Below are positions 46,759-57,954 of a DNA stretch of 64,000 bases, piece by piece (the stretch's first letter is position 1; each line of letters starts with the position of its first letter). This stretch comes from Pyropia haitanensis (Eukaryota; Rhodophyta; Bangiophyceae; Bangiales; Bangiaceae). A model generated the notes under the pieces. It was not told the DNA's origin. It saw only the letters and a list, made by a program, of their open reading frames with translations, and did not search any database. The stretch covers positions 3,040,172-3,104,171 of the forward strand of contig SDUX01000004.1 of the NCBI GenBank assembly GCA_008729055.1, given 5' to 3'. A program made the translations under genes and the position numbers.

Positions 46759-47010
46759 CGGCCTGCCGCGCACGGCCGCGGCGGCGGTGGTGGCGGCCGA
46801 CGACGACGCGGGCGCGTCCGACGCGGACGCGGTGCGGGTGAGGGGCGTGCCGGCGCGGGGGGAGGCGCCCCGGCCGGCGGGTGTGCCCAACGGCGCCGGC
46901 GTGCCGATCGAGGCGGGCCGGTGCCGCCGGCGGGTGGCGGTCGGCGGCACCGACGCGGGCGCGGGCGTGTGCGCCGACGAGCGGCGGAAGAGGCGGCTGC
47001 CGAGCGTGCG

Positions 47011-47047
<37 letters not shown>

Positions 47048-47785
47048 GCCGCGGCGGGCGACGCGGGCGGCACGCGCTTGCCGAGGGGGCGGCCGCCCCA
47101 GCTGCCGCCGCCGCCAAACGATAGGCCCGCGCCGCCGCGGGCTTCCAGCTCGGCCGCCCACGCGGCGGCGACAGAGCGGCGGTCCGCCAGGGCGGGCTCC
47201 CCGTCCGTGGCAGACGCCTCCCGCCGCCCACCCGCGGCACCGCCCCACCGGCCGCCGCCGCCGCCGCCGCCTCCTCCTCCTCCTCCTCCTCCTCCTCCTC
47301 CTCCTCTTCTTGCGGCTCCTCCCCCCGCGGCGGGCGCGCTGCCCACCACCGTCGCCCGCTCCTCGTCCGTCCCCGTACTCGGCGGCGTCGACGGCGCCGC
47401 CCGGTACGGCGCGGGCGCGCCGCCGCCGCCCGCGTCGCCCGCGACGCGCCCGCGGGGGCGGCGGAAGAACGGGCCGCCCAGGCTGCGGCTGCTGCCGCCC
47501 GACGGCGCGGCGGCGGCGGCGGTGGCGGCGGTGGCGGCGGCAGCGGCGGCGGCGGCGGCGGCGGCCGTCCCCCCGGCGGTGGGGGTGGCGGCGGCCGCCG
47601 CCGCACCGCCGGGCGGTGTCGGCCGGCGGCGGCGGCCGCCAACGGCGGCGGCCTCCTCCCACGGCACGTCTGCAAACGACAAGCGGCTGGCCGCCGCGGA
47701 GGCGGCGGCGGCGGGGTGGGTGCTGCCGGGCGTCCCCCCCCGGCCGGCCGCGTCTGGTAGTGGCGCCGCGCCGGCGGTGGCGGAC

Positions 47786-47819
<34 letters not shown>

Positions 47820-47958
47820 CGGCGGTCGCACGGCGGCGGGGGCGGCGGAAGCGGGTGGCACCAAAGAGGCCGCCGCCGCCCGCGGCGGGTGGCGTACCGC
47901 CGGCGGTGGCGCCCGCCGACGGCGGCGTCCATGACGTGGACGGCGCCGACGCGGCCGT

Positions 47959-47994
<36 letters not shown>

Positions 47995-48210
47995 CGGCCG
48001 CGCGACGGCGGCGGACGCGGCAGACGCGGCGGCGGCGGCCGCCGCCGCCGCGACGGGCGTGGCGCGGACGCGGCGGCGGCGGCCGCCGGCGGCCGCCGCC
48101 GGCGCGTCATCCACGTCGGAGCGGCCCGTGCCGCCGCCGTCCGTGTCCGTGTCGGCGAGGAGTGGCCGCCAGCGGCCGCGCCGCCGCACCGCCGAGGGCG
48201 TCCCCGCCAT
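43378..48210 (-). CDS. PH-domain Ser/Thr protein kinase (CAMK-like), frame broken at three or more C runs
   Basis: About 1610 residues from ATG 48210 (MAGTPSAVRRRGRWRPLL), no intron seen. About 850 residues of low complexity hold islands such as RRPSLSGLLRRRSSGISG. A PH domain (about 873-1003) follows: RVAGWLGVRLPSG, RRYFRLSGTTLSVCGGEED, ARLLRLTTAAGAPALTLLP and the closing Trp in EWDAWVAGL. The kinase has the Gly loop LGRGHFAKV, VAIKVISKD, RLVQTYDVFEAPEAVYVVME, HRDIKAENVL, ADFGLARQ, GTPAYLAPEVV and DVWSVGVLAHILLTGRLPF, so all catalytic residues are present. The end reads LTLEPGGRPAAAAAVGHPWL. One base must be added at C runs 46552-46570, 45368-45381 and 43590-43602. A Gly/Ser/Ala insertion of about 150 residues splits the catalytic domain after LLDWFRARSG and may hide more shifts. 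Probably recruited to membrane phosphoinositides; the pathway is unknown. Confidence 0.8.
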
Positions 48211-48222
48211 GCCGACCGCCGT

Positions 48223-48257
<35 letters not shown>

Positions 48258-51038
48258 ACCGCCACCGCCGCCGCTGCCGCCGCCGCTGCCGCGTGACCCG
48301 CGGCGGGAGGGTGGAGCGGGGGGGGGAAGCGGGGGGGAGGGGGGGGGGGGCGGGGGGGGGGGCGGGGGGGGTGAGCGCCTCGCTGACCGGTTCCAAGCGA
48401 GAGGTGGCGGAGGGGGGGGAGGGGGGAGGGGGGAGGGGGGGTGGTGGCGGGGGACACCGGGTGGGGGGGGGAAGGGAGCAGCCGCCCCCACCGTTCGTTG
48501 GTGGGTGGACCGTCAGCGGGTGCGCCCAGGCCGGGGCGGGGTGGAGGGCGGCGGCCCGCGAGGCGAGGCCGCCCCGAGGCGTGTGGGGAGGGGACGGGAG
48601 GGGGGGGACGCGCCCGCCACCGGGGCGGTCCGTCGGCGGCCCGCCGGCGGGTCGGCGCGGCGACCGTCCCGCCCCTGACGGTGGTGGCGCGCGCGAGCGC
48701 GTCCTCTTCCCCCCCCCCCCCGCCCCACCGCACCAACCCCCCCTCCCCCTCCCCCCCCCTCACCCCCCTCCCTCCCCCCCCCCCCCCACCGGCCGGCCGT
48801 CCTCCCCCTCCCCGCCGCCACCACCCCAACAACCGCCACCGCCGACGGCCAACGCGACGGCGGCAAAGGCCGTGGCGGTGGTGCCCCACCGGCCGTGGTG
48901 GTGGCGAGTGGGGGGGGGGGGGGGAGAGGGAAGGGGGGGGGGAACCGCACCGCCGGCGGTGGGCGCGACACTGGTGGGCGGCGCACAGAGGGGGTGGTGG
49001 TGGGGGGGGGGGTGGGAGGGGAGGGGGAGGACAAGTGCGCGCGGGGAGGACGGGGGGGGGGTGGTGGGGGGGGGGGGGAAGGGGGGGGGGGGGGGGGAGG
49101 CGGGAATGCACGTCGACCCCGACGGCTGGGCGGTGGGGTGGGGGGAAGCGGGGGGGGAAGGGGGGGGGGCGGCAGCCAGAGGCCACCCCAAACGGCACCG
49201 CCGACGCGGCGGCCGCGGGCGGCGGCGGCGGCGCCACGCGGGCGGCGGGCGGGTGGCGCCGGGCCGACGGGTTGCGACTGGCAGCGACGGCGGCGGCGGC
49301 GGGAGGGGGGAAGGGGGGGGGCGGGCGCAGCGTGTCGGCGACAGAGGGGGCGGCCGCCGCCGGCGGCGCGCGGGGGGGGTGGGGGGGGGGGGGGGGGGAG
49401 GGGGTGGAGCGCCAGCCACCGCGGCGAGCGCCGCTGCCGCCGCCGCCGCGGCGGCGGTGGTGGCGGTGGTGGCGGCGCGCCGCGGGGAGGGGTGGCGGCG
49501 ACGCGCGCGCGGCGGCACGCGGCGGCCGCGGCGGGCGGCGGCGACCGCATCGCGGCGGGTGGCTGGTGGGGGGCGGCTGGTGGGGGTGGGGGCGGCGGCG
49601 GGGGGGGGGGGGGGGGCGGCGGCGCCACCGTCCGCGCCGCCACCGCGGCGCGGCACGCGGGCGGGCAGCGACCCCCCCCCACCCCCCCCCCCCCCCCCCC
49701 CCCTCCCCCCCGTACCGTACCAGTAGCTGCCGCCGCGGCGCGGCCGCCGCGGCTGGCCGCCGCGCCGCCCGCGGTGCGCGTGGGCCACCCCCGCCCGCGG
49801 CGGTGGTCCTACCCACCCCCCCCCCCCCTCCCTCCCCCCCCCCTCCTCCTCCCCGCGGGGGTGTGCCGCCGCCGCCGCGGGCGGCCGGCTGGCCCGTCGT
49901 GGTGAATCGGTCGCGCACTCTCGCCCGACCCCCCTCTGCCGCCCCCCCCCCCCCCTACCCACGCCGCGCTCCCATCCCCACACACCAGTCGCGACGCGGC
50001 CGCCCGCCGCCGGCGGCGGCCGTCTCGCGTGTGCGGCCAGCCGCACACTCCCCCCACCCCCCCCCCCCCCCCCCCGGTCGTCGTCAGTGGCAGCGTGCCA
50101 CCGGGGGGGGGGGGCGGAAGGAACGGGCGCCGCCGCGCCGCCACGCCACCCACCACCCGCCGCCCGCTGGCGGTGGTGGGTAGAGAGGGGGGGGGGAACC
50201 GCCGCGCCGCGCGGCGGCGGCGGCCCACAAGGAGCGCGGGGGGGACACCGCATACGGGGTGGTACCCCCCCCCCCCCCCCCCCCCCCCCTCCGTTCCCCC
50301 CCCCCCCCCCTGCACACGGTCCAAACCCCCCGGGCCCGCGCCGCCGCCACCGCCGCACGTCGCACCCGCCGCGGCGGCGGCTGCCGGCACGGCGACTGGG
50401 GGCGCCACGAGTGCCGGCGGGGGGGGGGGGGGGGGGGGTGGCGGCGGCCACACGCCGCCCCACCCACCCACACGCGGCCGCGGCGGGCATCGGTTGGCCG
50501 GCCGGCCGGTGGCGGCAGCAGCAGCGGCGGCGGCAGCGGCAGCGGCGGCGGCGATGGTGGGGGTGGTGGTGGTGGCGGCGGCCGCGGCGGGTCCGCCCCA
50601 CCCGCCCCGCGCGCGGTGCGGGGAGGGGGCGTGGCGGCGTTGCCGCCACCAGCTCGGCGGCGGCACGCTGGCGCACGCGCCGACCGCTGGGACGCGCCCC
50701 CCCCCCCCCACCCCCCCGCCCGCTCCCGTCCCTGGCGCACGACACCCGCCCGCCACACACACGCCAGCACACGACCGCCTGCCACGCCGTGGCGGCCGCG
50801 CGGCCAGACGGGCAGCGCGCGAGGGGCGGCTGCCGCGCCGCGGCGGCCACCGCGGCGGTGGCCGCCGCGGCGGGCGGTGGGCGCGTGGGGGGGGGGGGGG
50901 GGGCCGGATCGCGGTCGCACACCGGTCGTGGCGGAGGGGGGGGGGGGGGGGGGGGTGGCGGATCTACCGAGAGGGGGTCTCTCTCCCGTGCGCCCCCTCG
51001 CGCGTCAGCGGCTGCGGAAACCGCATCGAGCGCGTCGT
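48211..51038. other. Homopolymer-dense GC-rich spacer
   Basis: 2.8 kb made largely of G runs (48310-49410), C runs (49673-50310) and GGC/GCC repeats. Open frames of several hundred codons exist on both strands but are nearly pure Gly/Arg or Pro/Arg. The part next to 48210 should be the kinase promoter. Base counts in this stretch cannot be trusted, so a gene hidden by many frame breaks cannot be excluded, but I see no motif. Confidence 0.45.
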
Positions 51039-52650
51039 TTGGATGGGATTTGGTATTGGGCGTTGGAAGCGCCATCCAAAGGCGGTTTGGATGGGCCTTG
51101 GATGGGGTTGTCGATGGGGAACGGCCTTGGCAAAGTGGATGGGGTTTCCCATCGACCAAAGGGCTCGAGAGACATGGCCAACAGTCGATTTATCTTGTGC
51201 TATCTCGAGAACTATTGTGACGCTTCCATGAGAAGCCTACTAAAGGTGAATTCCATATAGCTAGGCGGGTGGAAAAATCGACCTGGTGAAGCGTCTGTTG
51301 CACGCAGTGATCTGTAATTTTGTGGAAGTGCTCCTTGGTGTCTTCCGGGCCTTGTGTGCTGAAGTCCGTTTCTCAAAAGTGTACGTAGCGGCCGTGCGGC
51401 TGGTGTATAGCGATTTGCGTCCTCTCGACCGTGCGCTTCCGACTGCGGCTCTTCTCCGTGTCCCATGCTCGGCCTCAAATCCTTGATTTCCGGGGGGCCA
51501 CTGCGTTGAAACTCGAATAATGGCTGTGCTGCATGCGCTTCTTGCGCTTCACCTCATGCATCCTACAAGAGGTCTGGGACCCCTGCCAATGTGGAGAAAG
51601 TTACCCATAAGTGTCTTGACACGTTTGGTAATGACGCCCCTTGAATGCCAGACCCTTCGAGCTCGTAGCCACCGCATCAGTGCGCAAAAGTGCCCGATTC
51701 GGTCCGCTTCATAGCGCGGAAATTGTTCCTGTACGACCGTCACGGCAGCATGGGACACAGAGGGCGCACAGACAGAGACCCCCTGAGCTGTGCTACCTGG
51801 TCGAGAAAGCAGAATTCAGAAAGCTCGCGTAACAGCGAAGCTATGGCCGGTCAAAAACGGGTCGTACTCAGCCGCCTAGCTACATGGAATCCACCTTTAG
51901 TGCTGCTGTCTTTCTGTGGCTGGGGAAGCGGCCCACAAAGTGGACTTTTCCTGTGCCTCTGTCTTGCCACGACCTCCGCCACAGGTTCTATCGCGGTCTC
52001 TGCCAGTGCCTTTCGTGTACCAGGTCTGACTCTGAGCATGGTCATCGCACCAGAGAGACACCGAGTGCGCCAGACCCTCTCTCTGATCAAAGGAAAGGAG
52101 CATGCACGGTGCCGAAAGCAGGCTTGTTCCAGGGCCCAATGGATGAAGGAAGCTCATTGTCGCCCTGACGCCGACTCTGCGCAAAGGTGCAACTTCGTTG
52201 TTACTTACAGTACATGAAAACAATAAAACGTCCTTTCAAGGTGCTTGACCTCCGCCTTTTCGCGCCGACAGGCTCAGAGAGGTCCCTTGTGCGGTCAATG
52301 GCTCGCCGCTGTCGCAACACATGTCATTGTTTGCTCCAACCTGGCTCAAAGTGGCCGTTGTTTCAGAGTTTTTGGTGGAGTCCCGGTGAGGTCGTCGATC
52401 CATTCAATCCAAGCGCGTCTACAGAGCAGCTTCGGTCTCGCGCCTCTTGCGGTATCCCAAGACTGTTGCGGGGCACGTGAGGCAAAAGCCCATCGAACGC
52501 TGTGTTTGCTCCAGGCCCGGCCGTGTCGAGAGTCCCACCCCAGGCGCGCCTCCGATGGGCTCCTGGATGGGCTGGAAAAGCCCATCGAAACGCGCCTTTG
52601 ATGGGCCGATGGGGCTGGATGGGGTTGGATGGGAACTCGATGGGGTTTAG
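51039..52650. mobile_element. GC-poor island with GATGGG-rich hairpin ends
   Basis: The left end contains the hairpin CCATCCAAA-ggcgg-TTTGGATGG (51072-51094). The right end contains a similar one with arms CCCATCGAAA and TTTGATGGG (52580-52602). 51073-51096 and the reverse complement of 52579-52602 match over 24 bases apart from one substitution and two single-base gaps. Both ends are filled with GATGGG/GATGGGG words. The inside (51200-52480) is much less GC-rich than the flanks and has no recognisable gene. I read it as a non-autonomous element or remnant, analogous to the island at 21651-24059 but with unrelated ends. Confidence 0.45.
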
Positions 52651-53244
52651 GTGGGACCAGACGACCGTGGCGGCCGCGGCGGTGGGGGGGTGGGGGCGGG
52701 CTCGAGCGTCCGCGCCGCGGCAACGAGCGGCGGCGCGCCGCGCGCGGCGTGCGCGCACGGCCGCGGCTGCGGCAGCGGCGGCGGCGGCGGCGGTGGGGCG
52801 ACGGCGGCGGCGTGCGCGACTGCTGTGGCCGCGGCGTGGCGGCGGTGGCGGGGGGGGGGGGGGAAAGTGACTCGCCCCGCCGCCGCTGGTGGCCGGCGCT
52901 TGCCGGCGGGACCGCCACCGCGCTGGTGGGAGCCGTTGTGGTGGGGTGTAGCGCCACCGCGACGGCGGGGGGTGTCGACAATTAGGTCCCGCGGCTGACG
53001 TGTCTGCCACGCCCGTGCGAGTCACCCAGGAGGGGGGGCTGCGGGGGGGGGGGGGGGGGGGGAGTGCCCAGCTGGGCAACGGTGGGGGGTGGTGGGGGGG
53101 GGGGGGGGTTGCCAGCAGCGGCGCCGCGGGGAAAGAGGCTGAGTTTGGCAGGGGGCGGGGGGCGGACCGGACGAGAGCGACGGCCGTGCGGCAGCGGCCG
53201 GCCATTGACGAACGAGCACGCCGTGGCCCGCGCTTCTGCCGTTT
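52651..53244. other. Spacer with long G runs
   Basis: GC-rich Arg/Gly-coding sequence with G runs at 52853-52862, 53042-53060 and 53095-53108. It may contain the true 3' end of the unknown minus-strand gene listed next, since another minus frame stays open through here (reading ATACSFVNGRPLPHG). Confidence 0.35.
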
Positions 53245-53740
53245 CTACCACCGACCAACGTGGGAGGGCGGGGGGGGGGGGGCGGACGGGGTGGTGGTGG
53301 TGCACGCTGTGGCCAATCCGCTGCAGCTGCTCCAAGCGGGAGCGCGGACCTGGAGGGAGGGGTCGTAGCGCGCGCGGGTGGCGCGCATGCTCGTCGGCTC
53401 GTAGCCCGTGTAGGACTGCCTCGAGTACTCCAAGTCCGAGTCAGCCCCCCCCCGCGCAGTAGGCAGATGCCGCCCGTCGTCGCCATTTGCGGGCACGGGT
53501 GGGGGTGAGGCGGGCGGTGTGGCGGTCAGGCGCGGCGGCGAGGACCTCCCCGTGCTGCAAGTGGTTGTCCAGCTGGAACGTGCGGGCGGCGGCGGAGTTG
53601 AGGGCCTTGCGTCACCGCCGACCGTGGGCGGCGCCGTGCGCGCGCACCAAGGGAATGAGCTCCCCGACAAGCGCCACGGCAGCCGCCCGCCGTCGGGAGG
53701 CGTCATCGTGGAGCGCCGCCAGGCCCGTCGAGTCGGCCAT
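53245..53740 (-). CDS. Unknown protein, probably real but with unresolved frame
   Basis: On the minus strand ATG 53740 opens [18 protein letters not shown], then [18 protein letters not shown], which looks like a genuine N-terminus, but it meets a stop after 42 codons. Another frame then gives [36 protein letters not shown] and [12 protein letters not shown], too specific in composition for chance in this GC-rich DNA, and stops at 53245. A third frame reads [18 protein letters not shown]. An intron or frame errors could join these; the change is not of the simple one-base-at-a-run kind seen in the other genes, so a pseudogene is also possible. No family recognised. GC-poor sequence upstream (53741-54130) could be its promoter. 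Confidence 0.4.
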
Positions 53741-54133
53741 CGCCAACGTCAGCAAACAAAGGGCGCTCGCTACTGTGCTTCCGCAAAAAAGGGGATGCTG
53801 CTCGGACCTGCAGGTGTGGTTTCATTGGTCCAGGCAGCGATTTTACGCACCTTCACACGTACCGTCAACATCCATTTTTTTCAGGAAGCACCATACCGTG
53901 GATGCCACCAACACCAGCACAACTGCACACCAATGCGGAATGTCGGCAACGACGGGAGCTGCTGAGCAGCGCGAGTAACAGGACCACCACCAGCGGCCGC
54001 ACCGAGGGGAACAGCACCTCGGGCGACCGTGGCTCTGTTGTCGTTGGCAGACTCGGCAGTGCGAGCGCCCTTGCTCCCAAGTGGGTGCGCACTGTACTTG
54101 TACTCGCGTTTTTGGATCATATACGCACACGTT
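53741..54133. other. GC-poor spacer
   Basis: About 390 bases between the unknown gene and the 3' end of the MYND gene. No repeat or gene seen. Probably the promoter of the former and the 3' UTR of the latter. Confidence 0.4.
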
Positions 54134-56179
54134 TCAAACAACCGCCGCGCCTGCCCTCTGCTCCCCGCCACCGCCGCCACCGCGCCGCTCCCCGCCACCG
54201 CCGCCACCGCGCCGCTCCCCGCCACCGCCGCTGCGGCGGAGCAGCGACGACAGGGCCACCTCTGCCACCCGCGGCGGGTGCTCGGCGTAGACGATGCGCA
54301 GCGTCGGCGGCGTGGGCGCCCCCGAGGGCGGCGGCGCGTACCGTATGGCTGGCACCGCGTCGGGGGCGGCGGCGCATTCGGGGGCGGGCAGCACCTGGGC
54401 CAGCCCCATCGGCACGTCCACGACGACGGCGACGGCCGTGAAGGGGAGCCCCGCCTGCCGCACGGCGCGACACACAGACAGTAACCACATCCACTCCCGC
54501 GGGTGCCCCGTCAGGTTTTCCACCCCGGGCGCGTATACGCCCTTGCGGCCGCACAGCGGGGCGCAGGAGACGCCGTGCACGTCTGTCGTGAACGAGTGGC
54601 TGTCAATCGCCGTCGCGTAGGCGGCCCAGCCGCGGCAGGTGCGCTTGTGGGGCTCCCGCCCGCCGCGGCCCGCCCACGACGCCTTGGCGCACGGCGGGGA
54701 GCAGTAGTAGGCGACGGCACAGCCGCTGCAGTGGGGCAACGGCCGGCCGGCGTGGCGGCCCGCCCGGGTTTGGGTGCCACACCCCCAGCAGCGGCGGGGC
54801 GGGAAGACGTTGTTGAGGGAGAAGAGCACCCGCGGGGGGAAGGGGCGGGGCGCCCACGGGGGGAGCGCCGCCGCCCCGGCGGGTGGCGGCTGCCGCCCCA
54901 CGGAGCCGCCGTCGCCGTCGGAGAGGCGGAGCAGGGCCGCCGTCACCGCCGCGTCGTGCGGCAGCGTGGCCGCCGCGGCGAGGCGGCGCCACGTCCGCCG
55001 CGCCGCGCGGAGCGGCGCGATCGCTGCGGCGGCCGCGCCGCCGGTGCCGCCCGCCGTGGCAACGTGCAGCGCGAGGGTGGCGGCGTCAAACGCGATGGAA
55101 GTGCCCCCGTCGGCGAGCGTGACGAGCAGCCGGAGCGCCGGCGGGGAGGCGGCAAAGGCGGCGGCGGCGGGCGTCGCCAGCACCAGCAGCCGTATGGTCA
55201 CCAACGCGGCGGGCGCGGCGAGCGCGCACGCCGAGGGCGGCGCGACCAAGGTGGCGTACGCCGCCGCCAGGCAGTGCGGCAGGCCCGCCGTGCGGCGGAG
55301 GCGGGGCGGGTCCACCGCGCCGAGCACGCGAAGGAGGACGAGGACGTACAGGATGCTGATGCCGACTTCAAAGCCCGCGGTGTGGAACTGAGGCGAGGCA
55401 AGCCACCGCGCCTTGCGCACGAGGACGTCCATGATGTCGGGGGCGACATCGAGGAGGCGGCGCGGCACCAGGAAGCACAGCGGCAGCAACAGGGACTTGC
55501 GGCGGTAGAACATCCGCGCCGAGTAGCGGCGGTCGTCTTCAGGACCGACGCCCTCCTCCAACCGGCCGACGAGGAAGCGCAACACGGCCGGGTCGTCTGA
55601 CAGGGCGGCCGCCCACGCGGCGGCGGCGGCATAGGCGGGCTGCTCGCCACAGGGGTTGAAGATGACGTCACCGGAAAAGGGCATCTCGGTGAGGCCCGCG
55701 GCGCCCGCGCCCATCAGGCGCCCCCACACCAGCTCCGCCACGTGCAAGAAATCTTGGCGGGAACCCCCAGCGGCCGTCCACTGCTGGCCACCGCGGCCGC
55801 CGCACACGGCGGGGAGAGCCGCCAGCAGCAGCGGCGCGACGATCGCATCCGCGCAGCGGCAGCTTGTGACGGCGGTGGCGAGCGCGGCAAGCGCGTTGCT
55901 GTCGGCCAGCCCCTCTGGCGAAGTCTCGTGGGCAGCCGCCACGCCCGCTGGCCCGCCGCCCCCGGCGGCGGCATCCTCCCGTGCCACCGCGCAGCGGATG
56001 CCGCGGACGGTGGCGGTGGTGAGCGCCTCGGCGGCACCGGCGGCGGTGAGGAGCTCGTGGCACGCGGTGGGCACTAGGAAGGGGGGGTACGGCATGTCCG
56101 TACAGCCCTCCCTTGACTTGCGGAGGGTGAGGTAGAGGCGCTGGCCGACGACAGCGGGGCACCGGCGGAGGGCTTCCAT
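54134..56179 (-). CDS. MYND-type zinc-finger protein
   Basis: A single-exon gene of 681 residues from ATG 56179. The N-terminal about 440 residues are helical and Leu/Ala-rich (for example FYRRKSLLLPLCFLVPRRLL and FEVGISILYVLVLLRVLG), perhaps an ARM/HEAT-like scaffold. The MYND finger (about 465-520) runs CWGCGTQTRAG, LPHCSGCAVAYYCSPPC and HKRTC: paired CxxC, the YYC core, and the closing H-x3-C. MYND fingers bind short Pro-rich peptides in partner proteins. After it comes WMWLLSVCRAVRQAGLPF, then a small C-terminal part ending in three 9-residue repeats (ERRGGGGGG type). It has no SET domain, so it is not a SMYD methyltransferase. Similar MYND proteins of unknown role are common in algae (family knowledge). 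It is transcribed divergently from the PAQR gene. No frame break seen. Confidence 0.85.
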   Translation of the reverse strand: MEALRRCPAVVGQRLYLTLRKSREGCTDMPYPPFLVPTACHELLTAAGAAEALTTATVRGIRCAVAREDAAAGGGGPAGVAAAHETSPEGLADSNALAALATAVTSCRCADAIVAPLLLAALPAVCGGRGGQQWTAAGGSRQDFLHVAELVWGRLMGAGAAGLTEMPFSGDVIFNPCGEQPAYAAAAAWAAALSDDPAVLRFLVGRLEEGVGPEDDRRYSARMFYRRKSLLLPLCFLVPRRLLDVAPDIMDVLVRKARWLASPQFHTAGFEVGISILYVLVLLRVLGAVDPPRLRRTAGLPHCLAAAYATLVAPPSACALAAPAALVTIRLLVLATPAAAAFAASPPALRLLVTLADGGTSIAFDAATLALHVATAGGTGGAAAAAIAPLRAARRTWRRLAAAATLPHDAAVTAALLRLSDGDGGSVGRQPPPAGAAALPPWAPRPFPPRVLFSLNNVFPPRRCWGCGTQTRAGRHAGRPLPHCSGCAVAYYCSPPCAKASWAGRGGREPHKRTCRGWAAYATAIDSHSFTTDVHGVSCAPLCGRKGVYAPGVENLTGHPREWMWLLSVCRAVRQAGLPFTAVAVVVDVPMGLAQVLPAPECAAAPDAVPAIRYAPPPSGAPTPPTLRIVYAEHPPRVAEVALSSLLRRSGGGGERRGGGGGGERRGGGGGGEQRAGAAVV
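54161..54230. repeat. 27-bp tandem repeat at the 3' end of the MYND gene
   Basis: Copies at 54161-54187 and 54188-54214 are identical and a partial third begins at 54215. The unit codes for nine residues on the minus strand, so copy-number change keeps the frame. It makes the extreme C-terminus of the MYND protein Gly/Glu/Arg-repetitive. Confidence 0.85.
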
Positions 56180-57419
56180 GGCGACGACGTGCGTGGGAAA
56201 CGGTGGCCACCGACGGCGGAAGAAGCAAGAGCGCGGGACGGGGTATGAGGGGATGGGGCAGGGCGCGGAGGAGATTGGGGACGGTGTCGCCCGGTGAGGC
56301 GGCGCGTGCGTAGCGTTGCACCAGCACGGCAGAACGCCGGGCTGGCGGCGGGGACCACAGGCGTGCCAGGTTGGGTCGACGCGGCGCGGCGGCAGTTGTC
56401 CCTGCAGGGAAGGCTGCTTTCAAAACTTTGAACGCGCTGGTAGATGCGGCGGCGTCTGGCGGATACAACCTGTTTCACCACACCCCCGTCCAGACTCCTC
56501 GATTCTGTCGTGTCGAGCGCAACTGTATTTGAAATGATGTTCTATGTCATGGGAAACGATAATTGTGGTTCGTCCTCTCAGCGTTTTGATAATTTCTCCG
56601 AAATTTCATCGTTTCTTTTCTGTTGATAATTTCGACCGCTCATCCCTGCCGCGGCGTGCCATCCAGTGTGTCTCGCCCCCCAAGTCTCCAGAACTTTTTC
56701 GCACCGCAGCGCCCCAACTACATTCTCCACCAGTCAAACCGTCTCGCGAGCGCCATCCTGGCACAGCGCAGCGCGCTCCCCCGCGGGGCCCGGCGTCCCC
56801 CCCCCACCCCCCCCTGCACTGGCGCGCCAGACGGCCACCTGCCCAGCGGCGGGCCCGTCTGGGCGGGTGGTGGCGGGCCGTCCCCCTCAACGGCCGCCCT
56901 CCCCGCTGCGGCGCACGGCGCGGACGCCAGCGGCCAGCTGCAGGCGGGGCGGCGCGGGTCGCGGGCGCCCCGCCGGCGCAGCGGCGGTGGCGGCGGCGCG
57001 GCGGCGGTGGCGGCGGCGCGGCGGCGGTGGCGGCGGGGCGGGCCGTGGCCGCCCGCAGCGGCCACCCGGGGGGGCGGCGGCGGCGACCGCCCCACCGGCC
57101 GGGCCGGCGGGGGGGGGAGCCCCTCGCGACGTGGCCCGCTGCGGGCACCGCCGACGAGGGCGTGGCCACCTCGCCCGCCCGCCCGCCCGCCCGCCCGCGT
57201 CGCCCGCCGTGGCTGGCGTGCCCAGTCTCCCGCGTTGCGTGCCCCCGCGAGGGTCTCCCGCTCCCCGCCGTCGGCGGCGGGCCAGCCGCCAAGGACGCGC
57301 CCCGTCGGCCGGTCGGCGCGGCACGGCCCGCCCGGGCGGCGGCGGGTGCTGGCCGCCGCGCCCGTTGGGGCGCCACCCGGCCGCCGCTGCAGCCGCCGCC
57401 GTCGCCGCCGCTGCTGCGT

Positions 57420-57462
<43 letters not shown>

Positions 57463-57494
57463 CGTGCCCCACCGCGCGCGCCTGCGCCGCAGGG
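56180..57494. promoter_or_regulatory. Divergent intergenic region with an AT-rich patch
   Basis: 1.3 kb between the head-to-head MYND (-) and PAQR (+) genes. 56480-56640 is strikingly AT-rich for this window (TTTTGATAATTTC, TGTTGATAATTTCG) and is the obvious candidate for a shared promoter. TTGATAATTTC occurs twice, 40 bases apart. 56750-57494 is GC-rich Gly/Pro/Arg low complexity, probably the PAQR 5' UTR, since frames there shift meaninglessly. Confidence 0.5.
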
Positions 57495-57903
57495 ATGGCG
57501 GGCGCCGACGCCGTGGCCGTACGCCGCCGTCACCGGCGGGCGCCGCCGCCGCCGCCCGCCGCCGCGGCGGGCGACAGTGGCGGCGGCGGCGGTCGGGGTG
57601 CCCCCCCCCCTCCCCCGACGCGTGCGCCCCCCCGCCCCCCCACCCGTGGCGGACGGTGGAGTTCTCGTCGCTCCCCGACTGGATGCGCGACAATGAGTAC
57701 CTGACCCGCTACTACCGGCCGCAGATCCAGTCGGTGCGGCAGCTGCTCGCGACGGGCTTCTTCCTCTTCCCCCACAACGAGACGTTTAACATTTGGAGCC
57801 ACGCGCTGGGCTTCCTCCTCTTTGTCGGCCTCGCCATCTACACCGCGACGGTCATCACCACCGAGGCCACCGCCGTTGGCGCGTGGCGGTCGGTCGACGG
57901 GCA

Positions 57904-57954
<51 letters not shown>

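Noticed and set aside
46628..49726. 1032-codon plus-strand open frame
   Set aside because: It is antisense to the kinase gene and mirrors its Ala/Gly-rich codons. The motifs (PH, HRD, DFG) are on the minus strand.
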